Assembly (NCBI GenBank): GCA_017632495.1
Contig: JAGBRG010000052.1
Coordinates: 1 to 14,756, forward strand
Length of the DNA: 14,756 nt
DNA from: Spirochaetales bacterium
GTDB taxonomy: Bacteria > Spirochaetota > Spirochaetia > Sphaerochaetales > Sphaerochaetaceae
Direction of reading: 5' to 3'
In this document: in pieces, positions 6,697 to 13,440 of the stretch
How positions within the stretch are numbered: position 1 is the first letter of the stretch
Layout: the number at the start of each line of letters is the position of its first letter
Program-made: the position numbers and the translations under genes
Notes under the pieces: generated by a model
The model's database searches: none
The model's input: only the letters and a program-made list of their open reading frames with translations
Told to the model about the DNA's origin: nothing

Positions 6697-7641
6697 TCAG
6701 CCAATGAGCTTTTGAACCACATATGTCCTGTCCCCGAACCTATAAGAACAATCGTTTGCAGCATCTGAAAGCTTTTCATCACACTCAATGACATGGAAGT
6801 TGAAATCAATTCCCGAAATCTGGGTATCTGACAATGAAGATACGACCTTGGCACCGTCACGGAACATGGCAGATGTCCCTACCTGGACAAAGCGGTCCCC
6901 TATGCCCTGACTTCCGACAAAGATCTCCTTTCCCATCTGTAGGGCAAAATCGCATGTACTGAGCGTTCCCGAGTGGCTCGGAGCCTGAACTGCTATTACA
7001 AAGCTGCTGTAGGCGGCAATGACCATGTTGCGCGATATGAAATTGCTCTTATACGGCACCTGCCTCGGCGCAAAGCGGCTCAGAATGCAGCCCCCAGAGT
7101 CCACAATGCGGTTTCTGATTCCCATAGTCAGCCCCGGATACTCCACATCATGGCCGCAGGCAAGAACTCCGATACAAGGCCCTCCGCCTGCTATGGCCCC
7201 GTTCATTCCCGACTGGTCAATTCCCTCTGCAAAGCCCGAGATGACACTGACCGAGTTCTCCGTGGCCTCCATGCCAAGCCTGAAAGCCTGCTGGATTCCG
7301 GCATAGGTAGCATGCCGGGTTCCGATTATGGCGGCGCACTCTCCTTTCCTTTTTGGTCTTTGCCCCATACATAAAAGCATATAAGGCAGATGAGCCTTAA
7401 GCGGGTTGAAACGCGGAAATGCCTCATCCGTATACCAGATGATTGAATTTTCCGTACTGCGTGACAGCCAGTGGATTATGTCACGTGTCTCACGCATGTA
7501 CATCCTAAAACGTGAATCTTCCTTGGAAAGCTTCTCCAAAGAAGCCCCTGTGCAGATCAGATTGTGTCTCTGCGTCAGGGAAAGATGATCATTCAGGGCT
7601 ATGGCAAGCCTGCGCTCGGTTTCAATGCAGTCAAATTCCAT
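6697..7641 (-). CDS. dprA: DprA/Smf-family DNA processing protein, divergent
   Basis: The 314-residue protein belongs to the DprA family, which binds incoming single-stranded DNA and loads RecA during transformation; many non-competent bacteria also keep it. A short helical N-terminal region leads to WYTDEAFPRFNPLKAHLP, resembling the family's YP..L segment, then the Rossmann-like core: IGTRHAT (106-112), SGFAEGID (135-142), GVLACGHDVEYPG (158-170), SRN (203-205) and SHSGTLST (222-229). Several family residues differ: GID is not followed by Ala-His, and the usual FPxRNR reads FISRNM. No winged helix is evident at the C-terminus. The ATG at 7641 follows a perfect AGGAGG by 7 nt. It lies between the two Xer genes. 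Confidence 0.85.
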   Translation of the reverse strand: MEFDCIETERRLAIALNDHLSLTQRHNLICTGASLEKLSKEDSRFRMYMRETRDIIHWLSRSTENSIIWYTDEAFPRFNPLKAHLPYMLLCMGQRPKRKGECAAIIGTRHATYAGIQQAFRLGMEATENSVSVISGFAEGIDQSGMNGAIAGGGPCIGVLACGHDVEYPGLTMGIRNRIVDSGGCILSRFAPRQVPYKSNFISRNMVIAAYSSFVIAVQAPSHSGTLSTCDFALQMGKEIFVGSQGIGDRFVQVGTSAMFRDGAKVVSSLSDTQISGIDFNFHVIECDEKLSDAANDCSYRFGDRTYVVQKLIG

Positions 7642-7677
7642 ACCGGTTCCTCCTTTTATTGTCAGAACCTAATACAG

Positions 7678-7727
7678 TTTTTTTGCTGTTTTTATTTAGC
7701 TTTTTTGAGAAAAATTTTATTTTTTTT
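7678..7727 (-). promoter_or_regulatory. Five helically phased A-tracts upstream of dprA, probably curved DNA
   Basis: Within 50 bp the minus strand carries A7 (7678-7684), A5 (7689-7693), A6 (7701-7706), the mirror tract 7710-7718 read as AAAATTTTT, and A8 (7720-7727). Their centres lie about 10, 12.5, 10.5 and 9.5 bp apart, close to one helical turn each. Phased A-tracts of this kind bend DNA. The element occupies the 75-nt xerD-dprA gap plus the last codons of xerD. It may act as an upstream activating element for a dprA promoter, but I found no convincing -35/-10 pair. The tracts are seen directly; curvature and role are inferred. Confidence 0.5.
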
Positions 7728-8625
7728 CTGTGTTTTCATCAGGATGTGATGCTTCAAAGGCCCGAAACAGGTCATCAGTGTTCACATGGGTGTAGATTTC
7801 AGTGGTCCTGATGTCGCTGTGCCCCAGAAGTTCCTGAACAGACCTGAGGTCCGCACCGTTTTGAAGAAGATGGGTTGCAAAGCTGTGCCTCAGTGTATGA
7901 ACCTTGGAAGTAACTCCTGCAAGAGTGCAGTATTTCTTGAGCCTGTACCAGATTTCGGATCTTGTAATCACCCTCTTTTCCTGACTTATGAAAAGATAAG
8001 GACTCTTTGCACCGTCAAGTAGGCGCGGCCTCACGCTTGAAATGTAGGTTGCCAGGTATGATGCGGCCACATCTCCTACGGGAATCATTCTTTCCTTACT
8101 TCCCTTTCCAAGAACGACTATCTTCTTTTCAAGGCTGTAATACCGATTCAGCCTGAGATTTGCACATTCACTGACTCTGAGGCCGCATGAGTAGATAAGC
8201 TCGAAAATTGTCCTGTCCCTGTAACCTATGTCGGTACTGACATCTATTACATCAAGAATCTTCTGAACCGCATTGTAATCAATAGTCTCGGGAAGTCTCT
8301 TAGGCTCCCTGTTTTTTGGAAGAAGCTCTGTAGGATCATCCTTACGGACATTCGATTCCTGAAGGTAGGAGAAAAAAGCCCTGAGAACGGTTATAACCCG
8401 CGCCATAGTCTTAGGAGAAAGGCCGTTATCTTCCGATCTGTGAAGAAGATAGTCCTTAAGATCTGTGGTAGTCATAACCGAAAGATCAAAAGCATTATCC
8501 TCTACATATGAAAGGAAGCATGCAACCTCCCGCCCGTAGACTTCTCTTGTGGCTTTGGATGCATGCTTCTCTATCAGAAGGCTTTCAAGAAACTCGCCTA
8601 AAAGCGAATCGTTTTCTTGTGTCAC
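7717..8625 (-). CDS. xerD: Xer tyrosine recombinase (XerD by elimination)
   Basis: The 302-residue tyrosine recombinase has a core-binding N-terminal domain (about 8-95) and a complete catalytic set: R150 (CGLRVSE), K174 (GKGSKER), H243 and R246 (VHTLRHSFATH), H269 (LLGHSDI) and Y278 (TTEIYTHV). It is likely the partner of the second Xer protein at 5746-6669 in resolving chromosome dimers. The XerD label is given only because the other copy sits in the codV position. The GTG start at 8625 overlaps the ftsZ stop by 4 nt, with GAGGAG five nt upstream, so it is coupled to ftsZ translation. The last codons fall in an A8 run, giving a Glu-Lys-Lys end. Confidence 0.87.
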   Translation of the reverse strand: MTQENDSLLGEFLESLLIEKHASKATREVYGREVACFLSYVEDNAFDLSVMTTTDLKDYLLHRSEDNGLSPKTMARVITVLRAFFSYLQESNVRKDDPTELLPKNREPKRLPETIDYNAVQKILDVIDVSTDIGYRDRTIFELIYSCGLRVSECANLRLNRYYSLEKKIVVLGKGSKERMIPVGDVAASYLATYISSVRPRLLDGAKSPYLFISQEKRVITRSEIWYRLKKYCTLAGVTSKVHTLRHSFATHLLQNGADLRSVQELLGHSDIRTTEIYTHVNTDDLFRAFEASHPDENTEKK

Positions 8626-9875
8626 TTGTTCTCCTCATCGTTTCTCTGATAACGGAGAATGGATGGGATTGAATAATCGGTCGGGTTGGCGTTGGGAGCC
8701 TGCCTACGGCCGAGCTGTGTCTGAAGATCCTGCCATCTGTTGATGGAAATGACCTCTTCCGGCTTCTTTGGCTGCTCTTTAGGAGCGTTCTGTGAAGAAG
8801 CGGCAGAAGATGCCTGGGATGCAGCGTTGTTGGCGTTGTTGATGAACTGGTCAAAACGAGGCTGCTTTTTCTCAAACTGAGGCATATCAACTGTGACGCT
8901 CTCTCTTTCAAAGCCTGTGGCAACGACAGTGACCTTGACCTTGTCTCCAAGATCCGGATTGTAGGCCTGACCTGCGATGATAAGGGCATCCTGATCACAG
9001 TTTTCGGTAATCATCTCAACAACATCCTGATACTCCTGCAGAGTAAGACCGTCGCTTGCGGTGAGGTTGACAAGAACGCTCTTTGCACCGTCGATCTTTG
9101 CATTCTCCAGAAGCGGGTTGCTGATGGCCTGTCTTGCTGCATCCACAGCACGGTTTGCACCCTCTCCAAGACCGATGCCCATGATTGCATCGCCCTTGCC
9201 CTTCATGACTGTTCTTACATCGGCAAAGTCGATGTTGATTTCTCCTGGCTCAGTAATAAGCTCGGAAATACCCTGAACACCCTGTCTTAAGACATCATCG
9301 GCCATGAGGAAGGCCTGCTTGATCGGAGTATTGTTCTCAGCAACCTTGAGAAGGTACTGGTTAGGAATCAGAATCAGAGTATCGACGTTCTTTCTCAGTC
9401 TGTCGATTCCCTCGTTTGCGAACTGAAGCTTCTTTCTGCCCTCGAAGGCAAACGGTGTTGTGACAACAGCGACAGTGAGGATGTTCATACCCTTGGCAAG
9501 CTCAGCTACGACAGGAGCCGCACCGGTTCCTGTTCCGCCGCCCATACCGGCAGTGATGAAGACCATGTCGGTTCCTTCAAGGATCTCACGGATCTCATCC
9601 TTGCTCTCCTCTGCTGCCTTCTGGCCCATCTCAGGAATTCCGCCGGCACCGAGACCGCCTGTGAGTTCTTTTCCGATAGGAATCCTCACCTGGGCATTGG
9701 AGCGCTGCAGGGCCTGGACGTCAGTGTTCATGGCAACGAAGGTGACCTTCTTAAGACCACTTTCAATCATTCTGTTTATAGCGTTTCCGCCGCCTCCGCC
9801 GACACCTATTACCTTGATGTCAGTAGGTGGAGTCTGTTCATCGTGAAGCAAATCCTCTATAATTCCGAAATCCAT
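8622..9875 (-). CDS. ftsZ: Cell division GTPase FtsZ
   Basis: The 417-residue tubulin homologue polymerises into the Z ring at midcell. The GTPase domain contains GVGGGGGNAINRMI (about 24-37), GAGGIPE, the signature GMGGGTGTGAAP and the T7 synergy loop NIDFADVRTVM with both catalytic acidic residues. After the C-terminal subdomain comes a Gln/Asn/Ala-rich linker of about 60 residues. The conserved C-terminal peptide (YSIPSILRYQR), which binds FtsA, is close to the usual IPxFLR form. All key residues are present, so FtsZ appears fully active, in contrast to FtsW and perhaps FtsA encoded just upstream. The ATG at 9875 follows AGAGGG, 30 nt after ftsA. Confidence 0.98.
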   Translation of the reverse strand: MDFGIIEDLLHDEQTPPTDIKVIGVGGGGGNAINRMIESGLKKVTFVAMNTDVQALQRSNAQVRIPIGKELTGGLGAGGIPEMGQKAAEESKDEIREILEGTDMVFITAGMGGGTGTGAAPVVAELAKGMNILTVAVVTTPFAFEGRKKLQFANEGIDRLRKNVDTLILIPNQYLLKVAENNTPIKQAFLMADDVLRQGVQGISELITEPGEINIDFADVRTVMKGKGDAIMGIGLGEGANRAVDAARQAISNPLLENAKIDGAKSVLVNLTASDGLTLQEYQDVVEMITENCDQDALIIAGQAYNPDLGDKVKVTVVATGFERESVTVDMPQFEKKQPRFDQFINNANNAASQASSAASSQNAPKEQPKKPEEVISINRWQDLQTQLGRRQAPNANPTDYSIPSILRYQRNDEENK

Positions 9876-9905
9876 TTTATCCCTCTTCTAATTCCTGTTC
9901 AAATA

Positions 9906-11150
9906 TCAAATTATCGTCTTGAAGAATCCTGCAACCTTACCAAAGAATCCCTCTGATTTGGATGCGCGCTTATCCTTCTTGCCGACCCGACCCGTTGAAG
10001 AGCCGGCCTTTCTGGCCTCGGTCTTAAGCAGACCTAGAACTGTTGTATACTTTGGGTTGATGTAGGACCTGTCCAGTCCCGGAAGTGCCTCCGGGAAACC
10101 GATTCTTGCCTGCATCCTGAATATTTCCGAAGCAAGGTCAGTGACACCTGAAAGAAGTGAACCACCGCCTACAAGTACCACTCCTCCGCCGTATGTGCTT
10201 GGAGGAAGCTTTGAATCCAGGTCCTTTTTGAGCATTGAGAAGATTTCTGCCATTCTTGGCTCGATAATCTTGCAAAGCTCACTCTTAGGCATCTGGATTG
10301 CAGGAAGTCCGCCAACCTGCGGGATAATGATCTTCTCATCAGCCTGCACGTTCGGAATGTAGCAGCTTCCGCTTTCAACCTTGACCTGCTCAGCGACCAT
10401 CTTGGGCTTGTTGAGCATGTAAGCAATATCGTTTGTGACGCTGCCCGAGCCAAGATCCACCCCTCCGACGTAGTACGGAGAGCCGTTCTGATAGACAATC
10501 ATGTTTGCAGTAGATCCGCCCAGGTTTATGAGAATTGTTCCCATCTCCTTTTCATCGGAACTGAGGACAACCTCAGCATCCGCAAGCGAGGAAAGAACCA
10601 GCCTTGACTGGTTGATTCCTGCCCTCTGAAGGGCTTTTCTTGTATTGGAGCAGTTACTGGCAGAACCTGTGACAATAAGAACCTTGCTTTCAAGCCTGTG
10701 GCCTGTCATGTCCACAGGATCCTTGATTCCGCTCTTTCCGTCCACTGAGAAGTCCTGTACCAGTGTGTGGAGAATCTCTCTGTCAACGGGAAGCTCAAAG
10801 GCTCTTGCGACCTCCAGGGAATGATAGATGTCGTTTGACGAGATTTCCAGGTCCTTCGTGTTGATTCCAACAACGCCCTGTGACTGTGTTCCGGCAACAG
10901 AAGCGCCGCCCACACCTGTGATGACGCTCTGAACCTCCACACCTGCCTGAAGCTCTGCTTCCTGAATGACCGATGCAATGGTCTTGAGAGTCTGTTCGAC
11001 ATTCACAACAACACCGGAACGGACACCTTCGCTGGGGCGCTCACAGATACTGTCGACCATCAGCTGGCCGTCTTTGTTCAACGAACCAACAACGGCCCTG
11101 ACCCATGAGGAGCCAATGTCCAATCCCATCATTATCTTCTCAGAAGCCAT
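9906..11150 (-). CDS. ftsA: Cell division protein FtsA, altered phosphate-2 motif
   Basis: The 414-residue actin-like protein tethers FtsZ filaments to the membrane and recruits later divisome proteins. The phosphate-1 motif GLDIGSSWVRAVVG (9-22), the 1C region (roughly 85-165), GGVDLGSGSVTNDIA and the adenosine motif VVLVGGGSLLSGV are recognisable. The C-terminus ends in the expected amphipathic membrane helix (GFFGKVAGFFKTII). The phosphate-2 motif, normally DxGGGTxD, reads NLGGSTAN: N209 and N216 replace the acidic residues, and Ser replaces the third Gly. This may slow ATP hydrolysis while keeping binding. The ATG at 11150 has AGGAGG 5 nt upstream, overlapping the ftsQ stop region. Confidence 0.95.
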   Translation of the reverse strand: MASEKIMMGLDIGSSWVRAVVGSLNKDGQLMVDSICERPSEGVRSGVVVNVEQTLKTIASVIQEAELQAGVEVQSVITGVGGASVAGTQSQGVVGINTKDLEISSNDIYHSLEVARAFELPVDREILHTLVQDFSVDGKSGIKDPVDMTGHRLESKVLIVTGSASNCSNTRKALQRAGINQSRLVLSSLADAEVVLSSDEKEMGTILINLGGSTANMIVYQNGSPYYVGGVDLGSGSVTNDIAYMLNKPKMVAEQVKVESGSCYIPNVQADEKIIIPQVGGLPAIQMPKSELCKIIEPRMAEIFSMLKKDLDSKLPPSTYGGGVVLVGGGSLLSGVTDLASEIFRMQARIGFPEALPGLDRSYINPKYTTVLGLLKTEARKAGSSTGRVGKKDKRASKSEGFFGKVAGFFKTII

Positions 11151-11159
11151 TCCCGCCTC

Positions 11160-11909
11160 CTAAGTTCTTTTAACCAAGGTGTTTGCGTAAAGATCGTAAA
11201 CGACCGTCTCGCCACCTGCGGAAAACTGGCTACTGATGATTTCCAGCGCCTCGTCAAGACGCTGCACACTAACGAGCTCTCTGACGAAGAGAGTTGAATT
11301 GAGCGATGAAATACCGATAACGAGCCTTCCGAATTCGTTACCGTTATTATTGTCATATTTCATACTTGTTATCAAGTTGTTGTTGGCCAAATGTTCAGCC
11401 AGAGCGACCATTGATTTGAAACCCTGGTCGCTTCCCCACTTCATTATCATCTGGGCATAGGCCGGATGAAGCTCTACCGAAGCAAGTTTGTCAAAGGCTT
11501 CCCAGGTGGTCTGTTTCACCTCTTCAAGGATATCGTCGTGGATGAAATAGTAGACCACATCGGCGTTTTCACTCTGATCAGACAGTGTAAATGCCTTAAG
11601 CGACATATCGTTGTAATCAATCTGGATGATGAGCTTTCCCGGGTAGTAGCGTCTGATTTTTACTTCCTTGACTCCGTCAAAGGCCAATAGTGTCTTTTTA
11701 AGGCTTCTGAGGCTTATTTCGAATATGTTTCTGCCCTTAAGCGGATTGATGATCCTCTGCATGTCTGTGGAAACAGATGTCACAGGACCGGACACAGAAA
11801 CATCGATTTCTCCGACATTGAAGAAATCGATGTTCCTTAGCGCTACGTAAATACCTGCAGCTAAAAGAACTATTATCAGTACAAGTAAAACCTTCTCAAG
11901 TGTTTTCAA
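11160..11909 (-). CDS. ftsQ: Cell division protein FtsQ/DivIB
   Basis: This 249-residue bitopic membrane protein fits FtsQ/DivIB, the divisome subunit that binds FtsL-FtsB and links early and late proteins. It has a short cytoplasmic start (MKTLEK), one membrane helix (about residues 6-24) and an external POTRA domain from about 32 to 100 (GEIDVSVSG, then INPLKGRNIFEISLRSLKKTL). A less conserved beta domain follows. Overall similarity is modest, but position between ftsW and ftsA and the domain layout make the call firm. Translation starts at TTG (11909), overlapping the ftsW end by 14 nt, with GGAGAG 8 nt upstream. The non-ATG start may lower expression. Confidence 0.88.
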   Translation of the reverse strand: MKTLEKVLLVLIIVLLAAGIYVALRNIDFFNVGEIDVSVSGPVTSVSTDMQRIINPLKGRNIFEISLRSLKKTLLAFDGVKEVKIRRYYPGKLIIQIDYNDMSLKAFTLSDQSENADVVYYFIHDDILEEVKQTTWEAFDKLASVELHPAYAQMIMKWGSDQGFKSMVALAEHLANNNLITSMKYDNNNGNEFGRLVIGISSLNSTLFVRELVSVQRLDEALEIISSQFSAGGETVVYDLYANTLVKRT

Positions 11910-13128
11910 AATCGTATCTCTCCGGGAACATCAGTTCGTCCTGAATTGATTCCATAACTTTTTCGCTCTCGTCGGTACTCATTTTAGCACGGGTTATACG
12001 ATAGATGATACCACTTGAAAACAGCATGATTATGACATTCACTCCATAGGAGAAGAAAGGCATCGGAAGGCCGTCACCCGGAATGTAGCCAAGCGTCCAT
12101 GTGATGTTAAGAATAAACTGCCATACGACCATTGTCGTGATGCCCACAGCCAGGTTGGAGAAATAACCGTTCTGTCGACGTATGTTCTTTGCAGCCATAT
12201 ACCCTACAAATGCATAGAAAGCAAAGAATAAGCAGATCATCACAACGCCCCAGAACCCAAGCTCCTCGCAGATACAGGCAAGGATGTTTTTTCCGGCTAT
12301 ATCAGGAATAAGACCAAGCTTGAAAACTCCACCGCCAAGGCCCTTTCCGAACCAGGAACCGCTTGCTATGGCTGATTTTATAGCCATGATGTCAGATGTT
12401 CTTGGATTTGAGCCGAGACCCGGAATGAGGAATCTTGCAACAGCCAGAATCCTGTCTGATTTTGAAAGTATGATGCACACAACCGGAACGGCGGCATACA
12501 GAAGAAGCAAAATGACTCCGAAAAGCCCCACTCCGCCTGCTGCGAACATTGTCACGCACATTGCAAGGAACATCAGAGCATATGAGAAGTTGCGGTGAAG
12601 AAGAATCATCACCATCACAATGACACATCCCAGAACTGGGACAATCAGCTGACGGATCCTCTCAATGTGGTTTCCACGTCCTGAAAAATACAGTGACATG
12701 TACATTACTGCCGAAATGAAAAGAATCGAAACTGTTTCGGGGTTCATCAGAAGATTTTTCCCCAGTGCTGTATCAAGACCCAAAAGGACTATGCATGTGA
12801 AAAACAGAACAGGTGAAAGAACTCTCAGAAAGATTTCAGGGACAACGTTCACCATAACCATCAGGGCAATACCTATTGCCACATAAATTCCTTGTCTTAA
12901 AAGGAAATAATAATGCGGAAGTCCGTTAGAGACCGCAGTCTGAAAGCTTGCCGTATATACACAGACAAGACCCATGAAGGTCAGAAGAATGACAGCACAG
13001 AGAAAGATGAAAGAATTGCGCTGATTTGTGATCTGCTGCATTCTGGCAGGACGAGAAGATCTGACTTTGATGTCCTCTTTCTGCGCCTCGCCCATGAAAT
13101 TCCAGTCATCATAGCTTGTTCTGGCCAT
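11896..13128 (-). CDS. ftsW: FtsW/RodA-family (SEDS) membrane protein, catalytic motifs lost
   Basis: The 410-residue polytopic protein has a cytoplasmic N-terminus of about 38 residues, some nine or ten membrane helices and a charged C-terminal tail. It is recognisable as SEDS family by YYFLLRQ (73-79), GSWFGKGLGGGVFKLGLIP (257-275), EELG (288-291) and GLPMPFFSYG (353-362). Active FtsW/RodA proteins polymerise glycan strands from lipid II. Here the motif LPExxTDFIFA reads IPDIAGKNILA, placing K280 at the catalytic Asp. QPSE becomes NPET (129-132), QPDxGT becomes HRNFSY (178-183), the GAxRWI segment is absent, and SYGGS becomes SYGVN. It is probably inactive as a glycosyltransferase. The ATG at 13128 is 11 nt after ftsL, the place usually held by ftsI. 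RodA is an alternative, less likely by position. Confidence 0.9.
   Translation of the reverse strand: MARTSYDDWNFMGEAQKEDIKVRSSRPARMQQITNQRNSFIFLCAVILLTFMGLVCVYTASFQTAVSNGLPHYYFLLRQGIYVAIGIALMVMVNVVPEIFLRVLSPVLFFTCIVLLGLDTALGKNLLMNPETVSILFISAVMYMSLYFSGRGNHIERIRQLIVPVLGCVIVMVMILLHRNFSYALMFLAMCVTMFAAGGVGLFGVILLLLYAAVPVVCIILSKSDRILAVARFLIPGLGSNPRTSDIMAIKSAIASGSWFGKGLGGGVFKLGLIPDIAGKNILACICEELGFWGVVMICLFFAFYAFVGYMAAKNIRRQNGYFSNLAVGITTMVVWQFILNITWTLGYIPGDGLPMPFFSYGVNVIIMLFSSGIIYRITRAKMSTDESEKVMESIQDELMFPERYDFENT
11918..11923 (-). promoter_or_regulatory. Ribosome binding site supporting the TTG start of ftsQ
   Basis: GGAGAG on the minus strand lies 8 nt before TTG at 11909 and inside the end of ftsW. 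It supports the TTG start, which gives a membrane anchor of normal FtsQ form. Confidence 0.65.
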
Positions 13129-13136
13129 AGGCTTTT

Positions 13137-13141
13137 CTCCT
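13137..13141 (-). promoter_or_regulatory. Ribosome binding site of ftsW
   Basis: AGGAG on the minus strand begins within the ftsL stop region and ends 8 nt before the ATG at 13128. It fixes this start against a longer open frame that would read through ftsL in another frame. Confidence 0.8.
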
Positions 13142-13427
13142 ATCGGTTGCTTGCGACAAGGGATGCAGTTGTAGAATCTATCTGCGTGAAGACAATATTT
13201 CTTACTGAGGACTGCTCGATGAGATATTCGGGCGTCATCTGTTTGGCAATAGCGGCGGTAAGGACCATCTTCCTTTCCTCCTGTGCCTTGAGCATCTGCT
13301 CGCTCTGAGCAAGCTGCCACCTAAGCTGGGTGTTGGAAGCAGACTGCCAGACCGGAATAAGCAGACAGATGTTGATAAAAACGATAGTGAGAATAATAAC
13401 AGTTCTTTCAGCTCTGATACGCCTCAT
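13140..13427 (-). CDS. ftsL: FtsL-type small bitopic division protein
   Basis: The 95-residue protein has a basic start (MRRIRAER), one membrane helix (about residues 9-27) and an external helical, coiled-coil-like stretch (about 28-65, Gln/Glu-rich with regularly spaced Leu and Met). This is the FtsL layout: FtsL pairs with FtsB and contacts FtsQ and the FtsW-FtsI pair. FtsL proteins are poorly conserved, so the call rests on topology, size and position between rsmH and ftsW, where FtsL is always found in dcw clusters. The ATG at 13427 lies 13 nt after rsmH, with GAGG about 11 nt upstream. An FtsB-like or other small septal protein is possible but less likely here. Confidence 0.8.
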   Translation of the reverse strand: MRRIRAERTVIILTIVFINICLLIPVWQSASNTQLRWQLAQSEQMLKAQEERKMVLTAAIAKQMTPEYLIEQSSVRNIVFTQIDSTTASLVASNR

Positions 13428-13440
13428 TTTTCAACCTACC

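Noticed and set aside
10077..10096. Perfect 7-bp inverted repeat with a 6-nt loop inside ftsA
   Set aside because: It is within conserved coding sequence and has no uridine run, so chance is the simplest explanation.
13129..13320. 64-codon N-terminal extension of ftsW
   Set aside because: It reads through ftsL in another frame; the ATG at 13128 has AGGAG at 8 nt and gives a normal SEDS length.
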